A stretch of 41,357 nt of DNA from an uncultured Flavobacteriaceae bacterium (lineage in GTDB: Bacteria > Bacteroidota > Bacteroidia > Flavobacteriales > Flavobacteriaceae), in the NCBI GenBank assembly GCA_938029725.1, contig CALHGE010000021.1, positions 1-41,357 on the forward strand, in the 5' to 3' direction. Of this stretch, positions 27,276 through 35,859 are shown one piece after another. Under the pieces are notes generated by a model that searched no databases, was not told the origin of the DNA, and saw only the letters and a list, made by a program, of their open reading frames with translations. Within the stretch, counting starts at the first letter, position 1, and each line of letters begins with the position of its first letter. Position numbers and translations under genes: made by a program.

Positions 27276-28160
27276 ATGCAAATACTGGACGGAAAAAAAG
27301 TATCAAACGAAATAAAAGAGGAAATCGCTATCGAAGTTGCAGAGATGAGAGCGAAGGGTGAAAAAGTGCCGCATCTTGCAGCAGTTTTGGTAGGAAATGA
27401 TGGCGCTAGTTTGACCTATGTGGGTAGTAAAGTCCGTTCGTGTCAGCGTATTGGTTTTGAATCTACTTTGGTGCAATTGCCAAATACAACAAGTGAAATT
27501 GAATTATTAGAAAAAATTGAGGAGTTAAACCAGAATGATGATATAGATGGTTTTATAGTGCAATTGCCCTTGCCTCCGCAGATTGATACTCAAAAGGTGT
27601 TGCTAGCAGTTGATCCTGATAAAGATGTTGACGGTTTCCATCCAATGAATTTTGGTAAGATGGCTTTGGATATGAGTACCTTCATTCCTGCTACACCCTT
27701 CGGAATTTTAGAATTATTAGAACGATACAATGTAGACACCAAAGGCAAGCATACCGTTGTAATTGGAAGAAGTCATATCGTAGGTCGTCCGATGAGTATT
27801 TTAATGGGAAGAAAAGGTTGGCCAGGAAACTCTACCGTAACTTTAACGCATAGTCACACTAAAAATATTACACAGATTATATCTCAAGCTGATATTGTTA
27901 TTTCCGCTTTAGGGGTGCCCAATTTCTTAAAAGCAGAGATGGTGAAAGATGGTGCTGTTATTATTGATGTGGGTATTACAAGAGTGCCTGATGAAACGAA
28001 AGAAAAAGGATATTATATTACTGGTGATGTAGATTTTGAAAATGTAAGCAAAAAAGCGTCTTTTATAACTCCTGTGCCTGGTGGGGTTGGACCAATGACT
28101 ATTGCCATGCTACTTAAAAATACATTACTAGCTAGAGAGCGTCACAGAAATAGAAGGTAG
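27276..28160 (+). CDS. folD: Methylenetetrahydrofolate dehydrogenase/cyclohydrolase FolD
   Basis: A 294-residue bifunctional enzyme converting 5,10-methylene-THF to 10-formyl-THF, with NADP as cofactor. Tyr48 and the catalytic Lys52 lie in SLTYVGSKVRSC, the folate-binding block is DKDVDGFHPMNFG at about 115-127, the nucleotide-binding motif is VIGRSHIVGRPMSILM, and the C-terminal signature is TPVPGGVGPMTIAML. All are canonical. It forms an operon with ffh and is followed by a strong terminator that also serves the facing small lipoprotein gene. Confidence 0.97.
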   Translation: MQILDGKKVSNEIKEEIAIEVAEMRAKGEKVPHLAAVLVGNDGASLTYVGSKVRSCQRIGFESTLVQLPNTTSEIELLEKIEELNQNDDIDGFIVQLPLPPQIDTQKVLLAVDPDKDVDGFHPMNFGKMALDMSTFIPATPFGILELLERYNVDTKGKHTVVIGRSHIVGRPMSILMGRKGWPGNSTVTLTHSHTKNITQIISQADIVISALGVPNFLKAEMVKDGAVIIDVGITRVPDETKEKGYYITGDVDFENVSKKASFITPVPGGVGPMTIAMLLKNTLLARERHRNRR

Positions 28161-28172
28161 AAGAATAAAAAT

Positions 28173-28203
28173 AAAAAAGCCCTCTTAAAAGAGGGCTTTT
28201 TTA
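28173..28203. terminator. Bidirectional terminator between folD and the small lipoprotein gene
   Basis: GCCCTCTT (28179-28186) and AAGAGGGC (28189-28196) pair perfectly, with A-run before and T-run after, so both strands have a U-tract. Confidence 0.93.
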
Positions 28204-28206
28204 TTT

Positions 28207-28347
28207 CTATAATTTTGTTTGAATGATTCCTGTTGCGGTACTATCAATTGGGTTGAGTACATCAATATCATTGCTATCATCGTAATCACAACTGCTCATC
28301 ACAATCAGAGAGCCAAATATTATTACGGCTAATACTATCTTTTTCAT
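28207..28347 (-). CDS. Small lipoprotein, 46 residues
   Basis: A short reading frame facing folD. It begins MKKIVLAVIIFGSLIVMSSC: two Lys, a hydrophobic core and a lipobox ending in Cys20, a classical lipoprotein signal. The mature part is only about 27 residues, starts with an acidic run (DYDDSNDIDVLN) and ends in TKL. The Asp-rich +2 to +6 stretch resembles signals that affect lipoprotein surface export in Bacteroidetes; that link is inference. The frame ends just before the bidirectional terminator, which supports it as a gene. No family recognised. Confidence 0.7.
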   Translation of the reverse strand: MKKIVLAVIIFGSLIVMSSCDYDDSNDIDVLNPIDSTATGIIQTKL

Positions 28348-28479
28348 AACTACAGATTTAATAGGTGTTATACCTAGTTAGCCTTTTATTAACGCAAAAA
28401 ATAGGCAACATATTGCGAGAAGCAAGTTGGCCACATGATCGAATTTTGGCACTATACATAACGCGATTGAAAATAAATC

Positions 28480-28487
28480 TAAGTTTG
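28480..28487 (+). promoter_or_regulatory. Possible -7 box of the esterase gene cluster
   Basis: TAAGTTTG matches TAnnTTTG exactly, 45 nt before the chosen ATG at 28533. No TTG lies 17-23 nt upstream. Confidence 0.4.
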
Positions 28488-28532
28488 AATACTTCCTAAA
28501 AATGAGTACCTTTTGTGGTAAATCAATCCACC

Positions 28533-30263
28533 ATGAAAAAGCTAGGTTACTTTTTGATATGCTGCATTTTATTAGGCTGTAAATCCAATTCAACAAAAGC
28601 AGTAACTAATTCTATTAAGGTCTCTTTTTCTAATGTCGCTAGTACCGATGCCAAAGATGGTCGTTTGTTACTTATGCTTTCGACTAATGATGAGAAAGAA
28701 CCACGCTTTCAGGTCAATGACGGTCCTTCTACACAATTAATTTATGGAATGAATGTAGCGGCAATGACCCCAGAAAAAGCAATGACTTTCACCAATGAAG
28801 TCTTCGGATATCCTTATCCCAGCTTGTCTGAAATTCCGCCCGGAGAATATAGGGTTCAAGCTTTATTGCATGTCTATGAAACGTTTAACCTTTCAACGGG
28901 GCATACTGTAAAACTGCCTATGGATAATGGGGAGGGCCAACAATGGAATAGATCACCTGGAAATATCTATAGTAAACCTTTTAAAATTACAGTAACTGAA
29001 AATGGAATTCAGAATGTTGACGTAGTTATGGATCAAGTGATTCCGCCAATAGAAGAACCTGAGGATACAGAATGGATTAAGCACATCAAAGTGAAATCAG
29101 AAAAGCTTTCTGAGTTTTGGGGAAGAGATATTTACTTAGGTGCGCATGTTCTTCTGCCAAAGGGATTTGATGAGCACCCAGAAGCAAAATACCCTTTGAT
29201 GGTTTTTCATGGACATTTTCCATCTGATTTTGGTGGATTTCGTACTACGCCTCCAGACCCTAATATGAAGCCTGAGTATTCTGCACGTTTTGACCTTGAT
29301 GGATATAATGTAACCCAACAACAAGAAGCTTATGATTTTTATCAGCGATGGAATGAACCTGATTTTCCGCGTATGTTGGTGATACAAATTCAGCATCCTA
29401 CACCGTATTACGATGATTCGTATGCGGTGAATTCTGCAAATCAAGGTCCATATGGCGATGCGATTACCTATGAGCTCATCCCAGAAATAGAAAAACAATT
29501 TCGCGGAATAGGTGAGGGCTGGTCTCGTTTTTTATATGGTGGTTCTACGGGCGGTTGGGAAGCTCTGGCCGTTCAAGTAAAGTATCCTGAAGAATACAAT
29601 GGTTGTTTTGCTGCTTGTCCAGATCCTATTGATTTTAGAGCTTATTGCTTGACTAATATTTATGAAGATGAGAATGCCTATTACTATACTAGTGATCACA
29701 AGAAACTAGAAGTCCCATCCCATAGAGATTATTTAGGAAATATTCAATCCACACTTAGGCAAGGCAATCACTTAGAGCTTGTTTTGGGAGATAAATCGCG
29801 TTCGGGCCAGCAATGGGATATTTGGGAAGCTACGTATTCTCCGCAAGGAGAAGATGGTTACCCTGTTCGCATTTGGGATAAAATTACTGGAGATATTGAC
29901 CATGAAGTTGCTGAGTATTGGAAGGAGAATTATGACCTGAAACATATTCTAGAACGCGATTGGGATAAACTAGGTAAAAAGCTACAAGGCAAAATAAATA
30001 TCTATTGTGGTGATATGGATAACTATTACCTCAATAATGCCGTTTATTTGATGGAAGATTTTTTGGAGAGCACTACAAATCCGCATTACGATGGTGAAGT
30101 TTTGTATGGTGATCGAGCAGAGCATTGTTGGAACGGTGATCCAGACCAACCAAATGCCATAACACGTTTGCGTTACAATAGTATGTATGTGCCAAAAATA
30201 ATGAAACGTATTGCGGAAAGTGCGCCGAAAGGAGCTGATTTAACCAGCTGGAGATATCAATAA
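28533..30263 (+). CDS. Large lipoprotein esterase of the alpha/beta-hydrolase fold (PF00756-like)
   Basis: A 576-residue predicted lipoprotein. The ATG at 28533 is chosen because MKKLGYFLICCILLGC gives a classical signal with Cys16; a GTG at 28515 would add six residues that spoil it. Residues about 28-170 form a beta-rich N-terminal domain (PGEYRVQALLHVYETF), then an esterase-D-like hydrolase: YPLMVFHGHFP at about 220, the nucleophile Ser338 in LYGGSTGGWEAL, and a likely catalytic His in GDRAEHCWN near residue 540. Substrate unknown. The next gene begins 3 nt after the stop, and a second PF00756-type esterase lies two genes downstream. Confidence 0.78.
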   Translation: MKKLGYFLICCILLGCKSNSTKAVTNSIKVSFSNVASTDAKDGRLLLMLSTNDEKEPRFQVNDGPSTQLIYGMNVAAMTPEKAMTFTNEVFGYPYPSLSEIPPGEYRVQALLHVYETFNLSTGHTVKLPMDNGEGQQWNRSPGNIYSKPFKITVTENGIQNVDVVMDQVIPPIEEPEDTEWIKHIKVKSEKLSEFWGRDIYLGAHVLLPKGFDEHPEAKYPLMVFHGHFPSDFGGFRTTPPDPNMKPEYSARFDLDGYNVTQQQEAYDFYQRWNEPDFPRMLVIQIQHPTPYYDDSYAVNSANQGPYGDAITYELIPEIEKQFRGIGEGWSRFLYGGSTGGWEALAVQVKYPEEYNGCFAACPDPIDFRAYCLTNIYEDENAYYYTSDHKKLEVPSHRDYLGNIQSTLRQGNHLELVLGDKSRSGQQWDIWEATYSPQGEDGYPVRIWDKITGDIDHEVAEYWKENYDLKHILERDWDKLGKKLQGKINIYCGDMDNYYLNNAVYLMEDFLESTTNPHYDGEVLYGDRAEHCWNGDPDQPNAITRLRYNSMYVPKIMKRIAESAPKGADLTSWRYQ

Positions 30264-30266
30264 AGT

Positions 30267-30899
30267 ATGAGAAGCATTGAAAATAAAATAGCTTGGTTTT
30301 TCTTTGCATTTTTTGCGATTGGCGTTAGCCTGTATCCACTGCTATACGGATATCTCGCCTATATTGGTTTGGATGAAGCATTACGATCTCGAAAAACAGT
30401 AGCGCTGTTGGCGAATGTTGTTTGGAATACAGGTTTTTACACCCACATATCTTTTGGCGGTTTGGCTTTGCTAGTAGGTTGGGTTCAATTTAGCAAACGA
30501 TTCAGGAATGCGAATTTAAAGCGACATCGAACTATTGGCAAAATTTATATGATAGCTGTACTTATTAGTGGTTTGGCAGGGCTTTATATTGCTTTTTATG
30601 CCACTGGTGGTCTCGTAGCCAAACTAGGTTTTGTTAGCCTCGCCCTAGTATGGCTGTATACAACCAGTATGGCCTACCAAACGATTAAAAATAGAGAGGT
30701 GCGAAGACATGAAGTTTTTATGATTTACAGTTATGCTGCCTGTTTTGCCGCTGTCACGTTGCGCATCTGGTTGCCTTTACTGACTGCCGCTTTTGGCGAT
30801 TTTATACCCGCCTACCGCATCGTTGCTTGGTTGTGCTGGGTGCCAAATATTGTTTTTGCTTATTTCTGGGTGAAGCGAAAGAATTTTGTGTTGGTATGA
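30267..30899 (+). CDS. DUF2306 family membrane protein
   Basis: A 210-residue protein with about six membrane segments. It carries the DUF2306 hallmarks: LKRHRTIGKIYM at about 89-100, a central pair of helices, and RRHEVFMIYSYAACFAAVTLR with a conserved His and Arg at about 146-166. The biochemical role of the family is unknown. It starts 3 nt after the esterase stop, so it is translated from the same message. Confidence 0.85.
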   Translation: MRSIENKIAWFFFAFFAIGVSLYPLLYGYLAYIGLDEALRSRKTVALLANVVWNTGFYTHISFGGLALLVGWVQFSKRFRNANLKRHRTIGKIYMIAVLISGLAGLYIAFYATGGLVAKLGFVSLALVWLYTTSMAYQTIKNREVRRHEVFMIYSYAACFAAVTLRIWLPLLTAAFGDFIPAYRIVAWLCWVPNIVFAYFWVKRKNFVLV

Positions 30900-30947
30900 T
30901 CTAATTGCCATATTCGTCTTTAATATTCCATCAATAATACCTATAAA

Positions 30948-31805
30948 ATGAAAAGATTAGGTCCCATATGTTTGCTCTGTTTGTGTTTCGTAGTATGCTC
31001 TTTTGCCCAATCAGGTAAAGTCTTTGACAATCGTGCCATGACAAGCAAAATTTTAAAAATGGAACGCAACTACGCGGTTTACCTTCCGCCAGATTATGAG
31101 AGCTCAGAACGTAGTTACCCCGTTTTATATTTGTTGCACGGTGCCACTGACGATCATACAGGTTGGGTGCAATTTGGTGAGGTTTTACGAATTACAGACA
31201 ATGCGATTAAAGACGGTACAGCTACGCCAATGATTATCATCATGCCTGATGCTGATACTGTTAGAATGGGATATTTCAATGTAGCCGACTGGAAGTATGA
31301 AGATTTCTTCTTCGAAGAATTTATGCCACATGTAGAAGAGAAGTACCGAATTAAAGGAGAAAAGCGATACCGAGCAATTGCAGGGCTCTCTATGGGTGGT
31401 GGCGGTTCATTTATGTATGCTTTGCATCATCCTGAGTTGTTTTCATCGGCATGCCCGCTAAGTGCTTATGTGGGGCCGTTAACATTGAATGATTTAAAAT
31501 CACGATGGTTGCGAGCTGGAGTAACATATAGCGAAAAAGAAGCTCAAGACTACTTTAAAAAACACAATGCTCTCGAATTATTAGAAACAGTGAAGGTAGA
31601 AGATGTGAAATCGGTAAAATGGTATATTGACTGCGGTGATGATGATTTCCTTTTCGAGGGAAATAGCCTGGTTCATATTGATATGAAGAAAAAAGAAATA
31701 CCCCATGAATATAGGGTAAGAGACGGTCGACACAACTGGACCTATTGGCGAGAAGCCTTACCAACAGTTTTGGGTTTTGTGTCAGATACTTTTCATCAAT
31801 ATTAA
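30948..31805 (+). CDS. Secreted esterase (PF00756, esterase D/feruloyl-esterase-like)
   Basis: A 285-residue serine hydrolase. A signal peptide covers about 1-20 (CLCFVVCSFA-QSG). The core YPVLYLLHGATDDHTGW at about 57-73, Ser148 in the nucleophile elbow AGLSMGGGG, Asp231/232 in DCGDDDFLF and His262 in RDGRHNWTYW make up a complete triad. Such enzymes cleave acyl esters on sugars or small alcohols; the real substrate cannot be inferred. It lies 48 nt after the DUF2306 gene and just ahead of a small membrane protein and an aldo/keto reductase, all on the + strand. Confidence 0.87.
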   Translation: MKRLGPICLLCLCFVVCSFAQSGKVFDNRAMTSKILKMERNYAVYLPPDYESSERSYPVLYLLHGATDDHTGWVQFGEVLRITDNAIKDGTATPMIIIMPDADTVRMGYFNVADWKYEDFFFEEFMPHVEEKYRIKGEKRYRAIAGLSMGGGGSFMYALHHPELFSSACPLSAYVGPLTLNDLKSRWLRAGVTYSEKEAQDYFKKHNALELLETVKVEDVKSVKWYIDCGDDDFLFEGNSLVHIDMKKKEIPHEYRVRDGRHNWTYWREALPTVLGFVSDTFHQY

Positions 31806-31818
31806 ATTAAATTTAAAA

Positions 31819-32013
31819 ATGGATGTAAAAAAGATAGGTGTACAAGCAGTAGTTGCAGCCGTAATTTTTATTGTTTTTTCTGTAATTATTGCTGGCGATT
31901 ATTCGCAAGAGATGTTGATTCATAAGGCATCACGAGGACTAATTTTCGGCTTGGTTTATTTTGTCTTTTTAATTTTAAAAGAGAAGTATAAAAACAATAA
32001 AGAAGAAAAATGA
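31819..32013 (+). CDS. Small two-helix membrane protein
   Basis: A 64-residue protein with hydrophobic segments at about 5-28 (VGVQ-like start, then VVAAVIFIVFSVIIA) and 40-56 (GLIFGLVYFVFLIL), and a very basic, charged tail (KEKYKNNKEEK). The ATG at 31819 is preferred, because a longer frame from 31777 would lie inside the esterase gene. Its stop overlaps the start of the aldo/keto reductase by 4 nt (ATGA), so it is translationally coupled. No family recognised. Confidence 0.72.
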   Translation: MDVKKIGVQAVVAAVIFIVFSVIIAGDYSQEMLIHKASRGLIFGLVYFVFLILKEKYKNNKEEK

Positions 32014-32981
32014 GGTATCGAACTTTTGGAAAAACGAACTGGCCCGTAAGCGAGATAGGTTACGGTATGTGGGGTATGGCAGGCTGGACTGATAGTAGTG
32101 ATATTCAATCAGCTAAATCTTTAGATTTGGCAGTAGAAAAAGGAGTCACCTTTTTCGATACTGCTTGGGGCTATGGCGAAGGCCACAGTGAAGAACTTTT
32201 GGGTCAACTCGTGAAAAGACATCCCTCGAAAAAATTAGTTACCGCTAGTAAAATTCCACCTAAAAATTTTCAATGGCCGGCTAAGCCTGAATATACTTTT
32301 GAAGAATCGTATCCGACAGAACATATTTTGGAGTATACGGAGAAGACTTTGAAAAATTTAGGTTTGGAGCAAATAGATTTGATGCAGTTTCATACTTGGG
32401 ATGATGGCTGGAGTCATAGAGAAGAGTGGCAAAGAGCGATCGAAGATCTAAAAGCTTCAGGAAAAATTGCAGCAATGGGTATCAGCGTAAACCGTTGGGA
32501 ACCAGAAAACGGCATCAAAGCCCTAAAAACAGGAATGCTAGATGCTGTACAGGTGATTTATAACATCTTTGACCAAAACCCAGAAGATGTACTTTTTCCA
32601 CTTTGCGAAAAATTGAATATTGGGGTAATTGCACGGGTACCTTTCGATGAAGGAACATTAACCGGAAATATAACCAAAGAAACTATCTTTCCTCAAGGTG
32701 ATTGGCGCGGAACTTATTTCGTGCCTGAAAATCTGAATTCAAGTGTTGATCATGCCGATGCGCTTAGGCCATTAATTCCAGAAGGAATGACCATGGCAGA
32801 AATGGCACTTCGGTTTATTACCATGAATAAAGTGGTACGTACCATTATTCCTGGTATGCGAAAAGAGCGTAATGTAGTAGCAAATACTGCTACTAGTGAC
32901 GGAAAAGGTTTGAATGTTGATTTACATCAAGAACTCAAAAAACACCGTTGGGATAGAACTCCTACGGCTTGGTCGCAGTAG
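32010..32981 (+). CDS. Aldo/keto reductase
   Basis: A 323-residue NADPH-dependent oxidoreductase of the AKR superfamily (TIM barrel). The catalytic tetrad is intact: Asp50 and Tyr55 in FFDTAWGYGEGHSE, Lys81 in TASKIPP and His128 in LMQFHTWDD. The cofactor part reads VRTIIPGMRKERNV near 270-285. It resembles the group acting on sugars and small aldehydes, but the substrate is open. It is coupled to the small membrane protein upstream; its end overlaps the convergent lipoprotein gene by 20 nt. Confidence 0.92.
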   Translation: MRYRTFGKTNWPVSEIGYGMWGMAGWTDSSDIQSAKSLDLAVEKGVTFFDTAWGYGEGHSEELLGQLVKRHPSKKLVTASKIPPKNFQWPAKPEYTFEESYPTEHILEYTEKTLKNLGLEQIDLMQFHTWDDGWSHREEWQRAIEDLKASGKIAAMGISVNRWEPENGIKALKTGMLDAVQVIYNIFDQNPEDVLFPLCEKLNIGVIARVPFDEGTLTGNITKETIFPQGDWRGTYFVPENLNSSVDHADALRPLIPEGMTMAEMALRFITMNKVVRTIIPGMRKERNVVANTATSDGKGLNVDLHQELKKHRWDRTPTAWSQ

Positions 32982-33816
32982 AAAACTTAGCGAGTTCTGC
33001 ATTTAAAATTTTTCTCAAAGTACGATCTCCTTTTTTTTCTAAGAGCCAGTTGTCAACATAGACTTTGAACTTTTCATCTTTTTGAAATAGATAAGCCAAA
33101 TCAAATGAATTAAAAGGTGTGTCGTAGTTCACAGCCTCTAACTCAGGGTGAATTTGTTCCTGTACTAAGGTTTCAATAGCATCGGTTACCATGACATCAG
33201 CGTTACCTGCAACGATTTCTTGGAAAATACTAATATTATCTTTATTGCGAACTAGAGTGGCATTGGGAAAATTTTCAAGCGCAAATTTCTCATTGGTGCC
33301 TCCAGGATTTATAATAACACGAACTCCCGAGGAATTAATTTCTTCCATTGTATCAAAGTGTTCCACATTTTCATCTCTGGTTATTACTGCTTTTCCTGAA
33401 GAAATCACAGGAATGCTGAATGAGGCTTCTTTCTGTCTTTCAGGGGTAATAGTTATACCACTCATAGCAATATCAAACCTATTTGATTTTAAATCTGACA
33501 TCAAATTAGGCCATGAGGTTTTTACAAATTCTACTTGAACCCCTAGTGATTTGGCTAGATCCTTTGCGAGTTCAATATCCATGCCTTGAAACGTGTTCGT
33601 TGTATGATCTAGTTGATAGGAGAATGGACTGTAATCCCCGGTTGTTCCAATTCTAAGGATCCTATTTTTTTGAATATTCTCCAAAATAGAAGGAATTTCT
33701 GCAGCAACCTGCACGGTTCTTTTTTCCTTTTTAGATTGGTTAGAGGCACAGTTCCAAATTAGAAGATTACTTACGCAGATTAATCCTAAAAAAAATGATT
33801 TGCTTAGTTCTCTCAT
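32962..33816 (-). CDS. Cyclohexadienyl dehydratase-like lipoprotein of the solute-binding-protein fold
   Basis: A 284-residue type II periplasmic-binding-protein fold. The start at 33816 gives a lipoprotein signal ending in Cys23 (LLIWNCAS); the earlier ATG at 33846 would overlap the VOC gene. It matches the cyclohexadienyl dehydratase PheC from memory, strikingly: ILRIGTTGDYSPFSY at 53-67, VKTSWPNLMSDL at 98-109, RFDIAMSGITITPERQ, and INPGGTNEKFAL at 169-180, whose Glu176 aligns with the catalytic Glu of PheC. PheC turns prephenate or arogenate into phenylpyruvate or phenylalanine. Plain amino-acid binding is the alternative, but no transporter genes are nearby. Confidence 0.75.
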   Translation of the reverse strand: MRELSKSFFLGLICVSNLLIWNCASNQSKKEKRTVQVAAEIPSILENIQKNRILRIGTTGDYSPFSYQLDHTTNTFQGMDIELAKDLAKSLGVQVEFVKTSWPNLMSDLKSNRFDIAMSGITITPERQKEASFSIPVISSGKAVITRDENVEHFDTMEEINSSGVRVIINPGGTNEKFALENFPNATLVRNKDNISIFQEIVAGNADVMVTDAIETLVQEQIHPELEAVNYDTPFNSFDLAYLFQKDEKFKVYVDNWLLEKKGDRTLRKILNAELAKFSTATKP

Positions 33817-33835
33817 GCTACATTTATTTATGGTT

Positions 33836-34261
33836 TTAGGTAGCAAACAATTGCCCCATATCTTTGAATGCTTTAAACTCTAAAGCATTTCCCGAAGGGT
33901 CTAGAAAAAACATAGTTGCTTGTTCGCCGGGTTCGCCTTCAAAACGGATATAAGGTGCTATAACAAATTCGACGCCTTTCGATTTTAGTTCAGAAGAAAA
34001 TGATTGGAATATATCCCAGGGTAGTACTACTCCATAATGAGGTATTGGCACCGCATGACCATCAACTGGGTTATGATGCAAATCTTCTGTTTCAGCTTTA
34101 GGCTTGTAATGAATTACTAGCTGGTGACCGAATAAATTAAAATCTACCCAATGGTCGCTACTTCTACCTTCTTCGCAATTGAGAATTTCACGATAAAATG
34201 TTCGGCATTCCGATAGATTATGAACTGGAATTGCAATATGGAAAGGGCTTAGGTTTGACAT
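33836..34261 (-). CDS. VOC-family protein (glyoxalase/dioxygenase fold)
   Basis: A 141-residue protein made of two beta-alpha-beta-beta-beta units of the vicinal-oxygen-chelate fold. The N-terminal [20 protein letters not shown] and the C-terminal [15 protein letters not shown] are typical. Metal-ligand candidates are His8, His52 or nearby His residues ([10 protein letters not shown]), and Glu near 131. The reaction is not predictable; members include glyoxalases, dioxygenases and non-catalytic binders. It is 19 nt upstream of the PheC-like gene and is probably co-transcribed, so a role in aromatic amino-acid metabolism is possible. Confidence 0.85.
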   Translation of the reverse strand: MSNLSPFHIAIPVHNLSECRTFYREILNCEEGRSSDHWVDFNLFGHQLVIHYKPKAETEDLHHNPVDGHAVPIPHYGVVLPWDIFQSFSSELKSKGVEFVIAPYIRFEGEPGEQATMFFLDPSGNALEFKAFKDMGQLFAT

Positions 34262-34447
34262 ACTTGTTTTTTAGTTTTTATAGCTCCCTTTCTTTTTAAG
34301 AAGAGCATGATTTTTTTTAGAGGAAGAACGGGGTTGTGAAACTCAAGGCTAAGCTATTTATCCTCAAACCTTCGCCTAACAAGTTAAACGCTTGCTTTTA
34401 TATAGCAAGAGCTTCTTTTGCTTTCTAAATTTAAAAATACAGTATTC

Positions 34448-35278
34448 TTACGATTTCAAAAAATCTATAATCTGTTTGTTGACATTGTTATCTTGAATTG
34501 AGTGCCCAAGTCCTTCGGTGGTGATGAATTCACTATTTTTCCAATTGGCATGAACTTGTTCTGAACACCAATACGGCGTGTTGAGATCTCTTTTGTCATG
34601 AATTAGGAGACCTTTTTTTGTGTTCGTTTTTGCGAAGTGAGCAGTTGAAAACTCATGAAACTGAAATCCAAAGGTAGTTTTGATATAGTTCTCCAGCTCA
34701 GACATAAGCGTGTCACTTAGTGATAGTAGCGTCTTATAATACCTCATCAATTCAGAATATTCAGAAGGTGAGGCGATAGAAATAATTTTTTTGATACGGG
34801 CATCAGGGTTTTTATACTCATTGTACATAACGGTCATGCCGCCCATGGAATGCCCTATGAGATATGAAGGTGTATAGCGTTGTTTGATTTTTTGAAGTGC
34901 AGTTTCATAAAGCGGATGGTGTAAAATTGCTCCAGATGAGTTTCCATTTCCTGGGGCATCGAAGGCGAATATATCAAAATCGGCTTCTTGTAATTTTTTT
35001 ATAAGTATTCGCCAACGATAGACATTACTCTCCCAGCCGTGAACTAATAGTACTTTTTCTCCAGTTCCTGGCCAGTGATAGGTTTGTAAGTTACCGGTAG
35101 GTATTTGAACTAATTCATGTTTTGCGGGTTCTAAAAACGTCTCTTGAAGTGGACTTACTTCTCCTTTTCGAACAGTACAATAGACCTTAAATGCTTTTTT
35201 TGCTGCTGCCTTTTTTGAAATTAAAGATTGCAAATTTAGCGTAAAACCATAAATTTTCGGAATGATTGCTTTCAGCAT
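34448..35278 (-). CDS. Alpha/beta hydrolase
   Basis: A 276-residue alpha/beta-hydrolase. Motifs in order: VLLVHGWESN (oxyanion HG) at about 76-85, FAFDAPGNGNSSG at about 104-116, the nucleophile elbow LIGHSMGGMTV (Ser near 143), the acid in LLIHDKRDLNTP, and His in TEGLGHSIQDN near the end. A complete serine hydrolase triad is present. There is no signal peptide, though the N-terminus (IPKIYGFTLNLQSLIS) is amphipathic. It is 20 nt after the lipoprotein gene and the last of a three-gene set. Substrate unknown. Confidence 0.88.
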   Translation of the reverse strand: MLKAIIPKIYGFTLNLQSLISKKAAAKKAFKVYCTVRKGEVSPLQETFLEPAKHELVQIPTGNLQTYHWPGTGEKVLLVHGWESNVYRWRILIKKLQEADFDIFAFDAPGNGNSSGAILHHPLYETALQKIKQRYTPSYLIGHSMGGMTVMYNEYKNPDARIKKIISIASPSEYSELMRYYKTLLSLSDTLMSELENYIKTTFGFQFHEFSTAHFAKTNTKKGLLIHDKRDLNTPYWCSEQVHANWKNSEFITTEGLGHSIQDNNVNKQIIDFLKS

Positions 35279-35298
35279 GGTTTAATTTTTCATGCTGA

Positions 35299-35856
35299 TT
35301 ATTCCCAGCCGAGCATCATGTATTTTATCTTGGCTTCATCAGGTATTTGGACGGCCTCTATATGCACACTTGAAACATACCGAAGGCTAGAAGGAAGTTC
35401 TTCTTTGTCGATAGTAAAGTAGAGATCGCTATCTTTTATAAATACAACAACGTTTTTTGTTGAGGTCAATATCTTCCTTATTTCATATTTATTCTTTATT
35501 TCTTTAAAGGTGCTATTGAGTCCAATACCCATTTCGGTTTCAAAGCGTGAATCTTGGATACGAACATTTTCAATACTTGGGATACTATCTGAACTTGGAG
35601 TTAAGGTCAAAAGAAGGCTGCCTCCCTTTTCAAAAATATCAACTTTTTTTGCACCAAAGCCCACCGAAAGTTTTGCGGTATCCTTTACAATAGAATCTTG
35701 CTCGTAGATTATTTCCAAATCTCGGGCGAGACTAGATTTATCGAGCTTTCCAATACTTGATTTGGTAATTAAAAAAGTGGTGTCTTTTGATTTTTGCTCA
35801 CATTGTAAGGATACAATTCCCAAACAAAGCAGCACTGCAATTGCAATTTTCCTCAT
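35299..35856 (-). CDS. Lipoprotein of unknown function
   Basis: A 185-residue predicted lipoprotein: MRKIAIAVLLCLGIVSLQC, with the lipid-bearing Cys at 19. The mature part is beta-rich by eye, with a region GIGLNSTFKEIKNKYEIRKI at about 111-130 that resembles the strand-loop-helix unit of periplasmic proteins that watch cell-wall or envelope state. No family is certain. It lies 3 nt after the HerA-like ATPase gene and 20 nt before the hydrolase gene. Confidence 0.72.
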   Translation of the reverse strand: MRKIAIAVLLCLGIVSLQCEQKSKDTTFLITKSSIGKLDKSSLARDLEIIYEQDSIVKDTAKLSVGFGAKKVDIFEKGGSLLLTLTPSSDSIPSIENVRIQDSRFETEMGIGLNSTFKEIKNKYEIRKILTSTKNVVVFIKDSDLYFTIDKEELPSSLRYVSSVHIEAVQIPDEAKIKYMMLGWE

Positions 35857-35859
35857 AAG

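Noticed and set aside
28515..28532. GTG start six codons upstream of the esterase ATG
   Set aside because: It would add residues before MKKLGYFLICCILLGC and spoil the lipoprotein signal; the ATG at 28533 is better.
29136..29498. 120-codon minus-strand frame inside the large esterase gene
   Set aside because: It is a shadow of the esterase reading frame with no protein-like features.
31777..31818. Longer version of the small membrane protein beginning inside the esterase gene
   Set aside because: It overlaps the esterase end by 29 nt, and the ATG at 31819 directly precedes the membrane segments.
32962..32981. Frameshift or misannotation at the 20-nt convergent overlap of the aldo/keto reductase and the PheC-like gene
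   Set aside because: Both C-termini look natural and both stops are clear; short convergent overlaps are normal in compact genomes.
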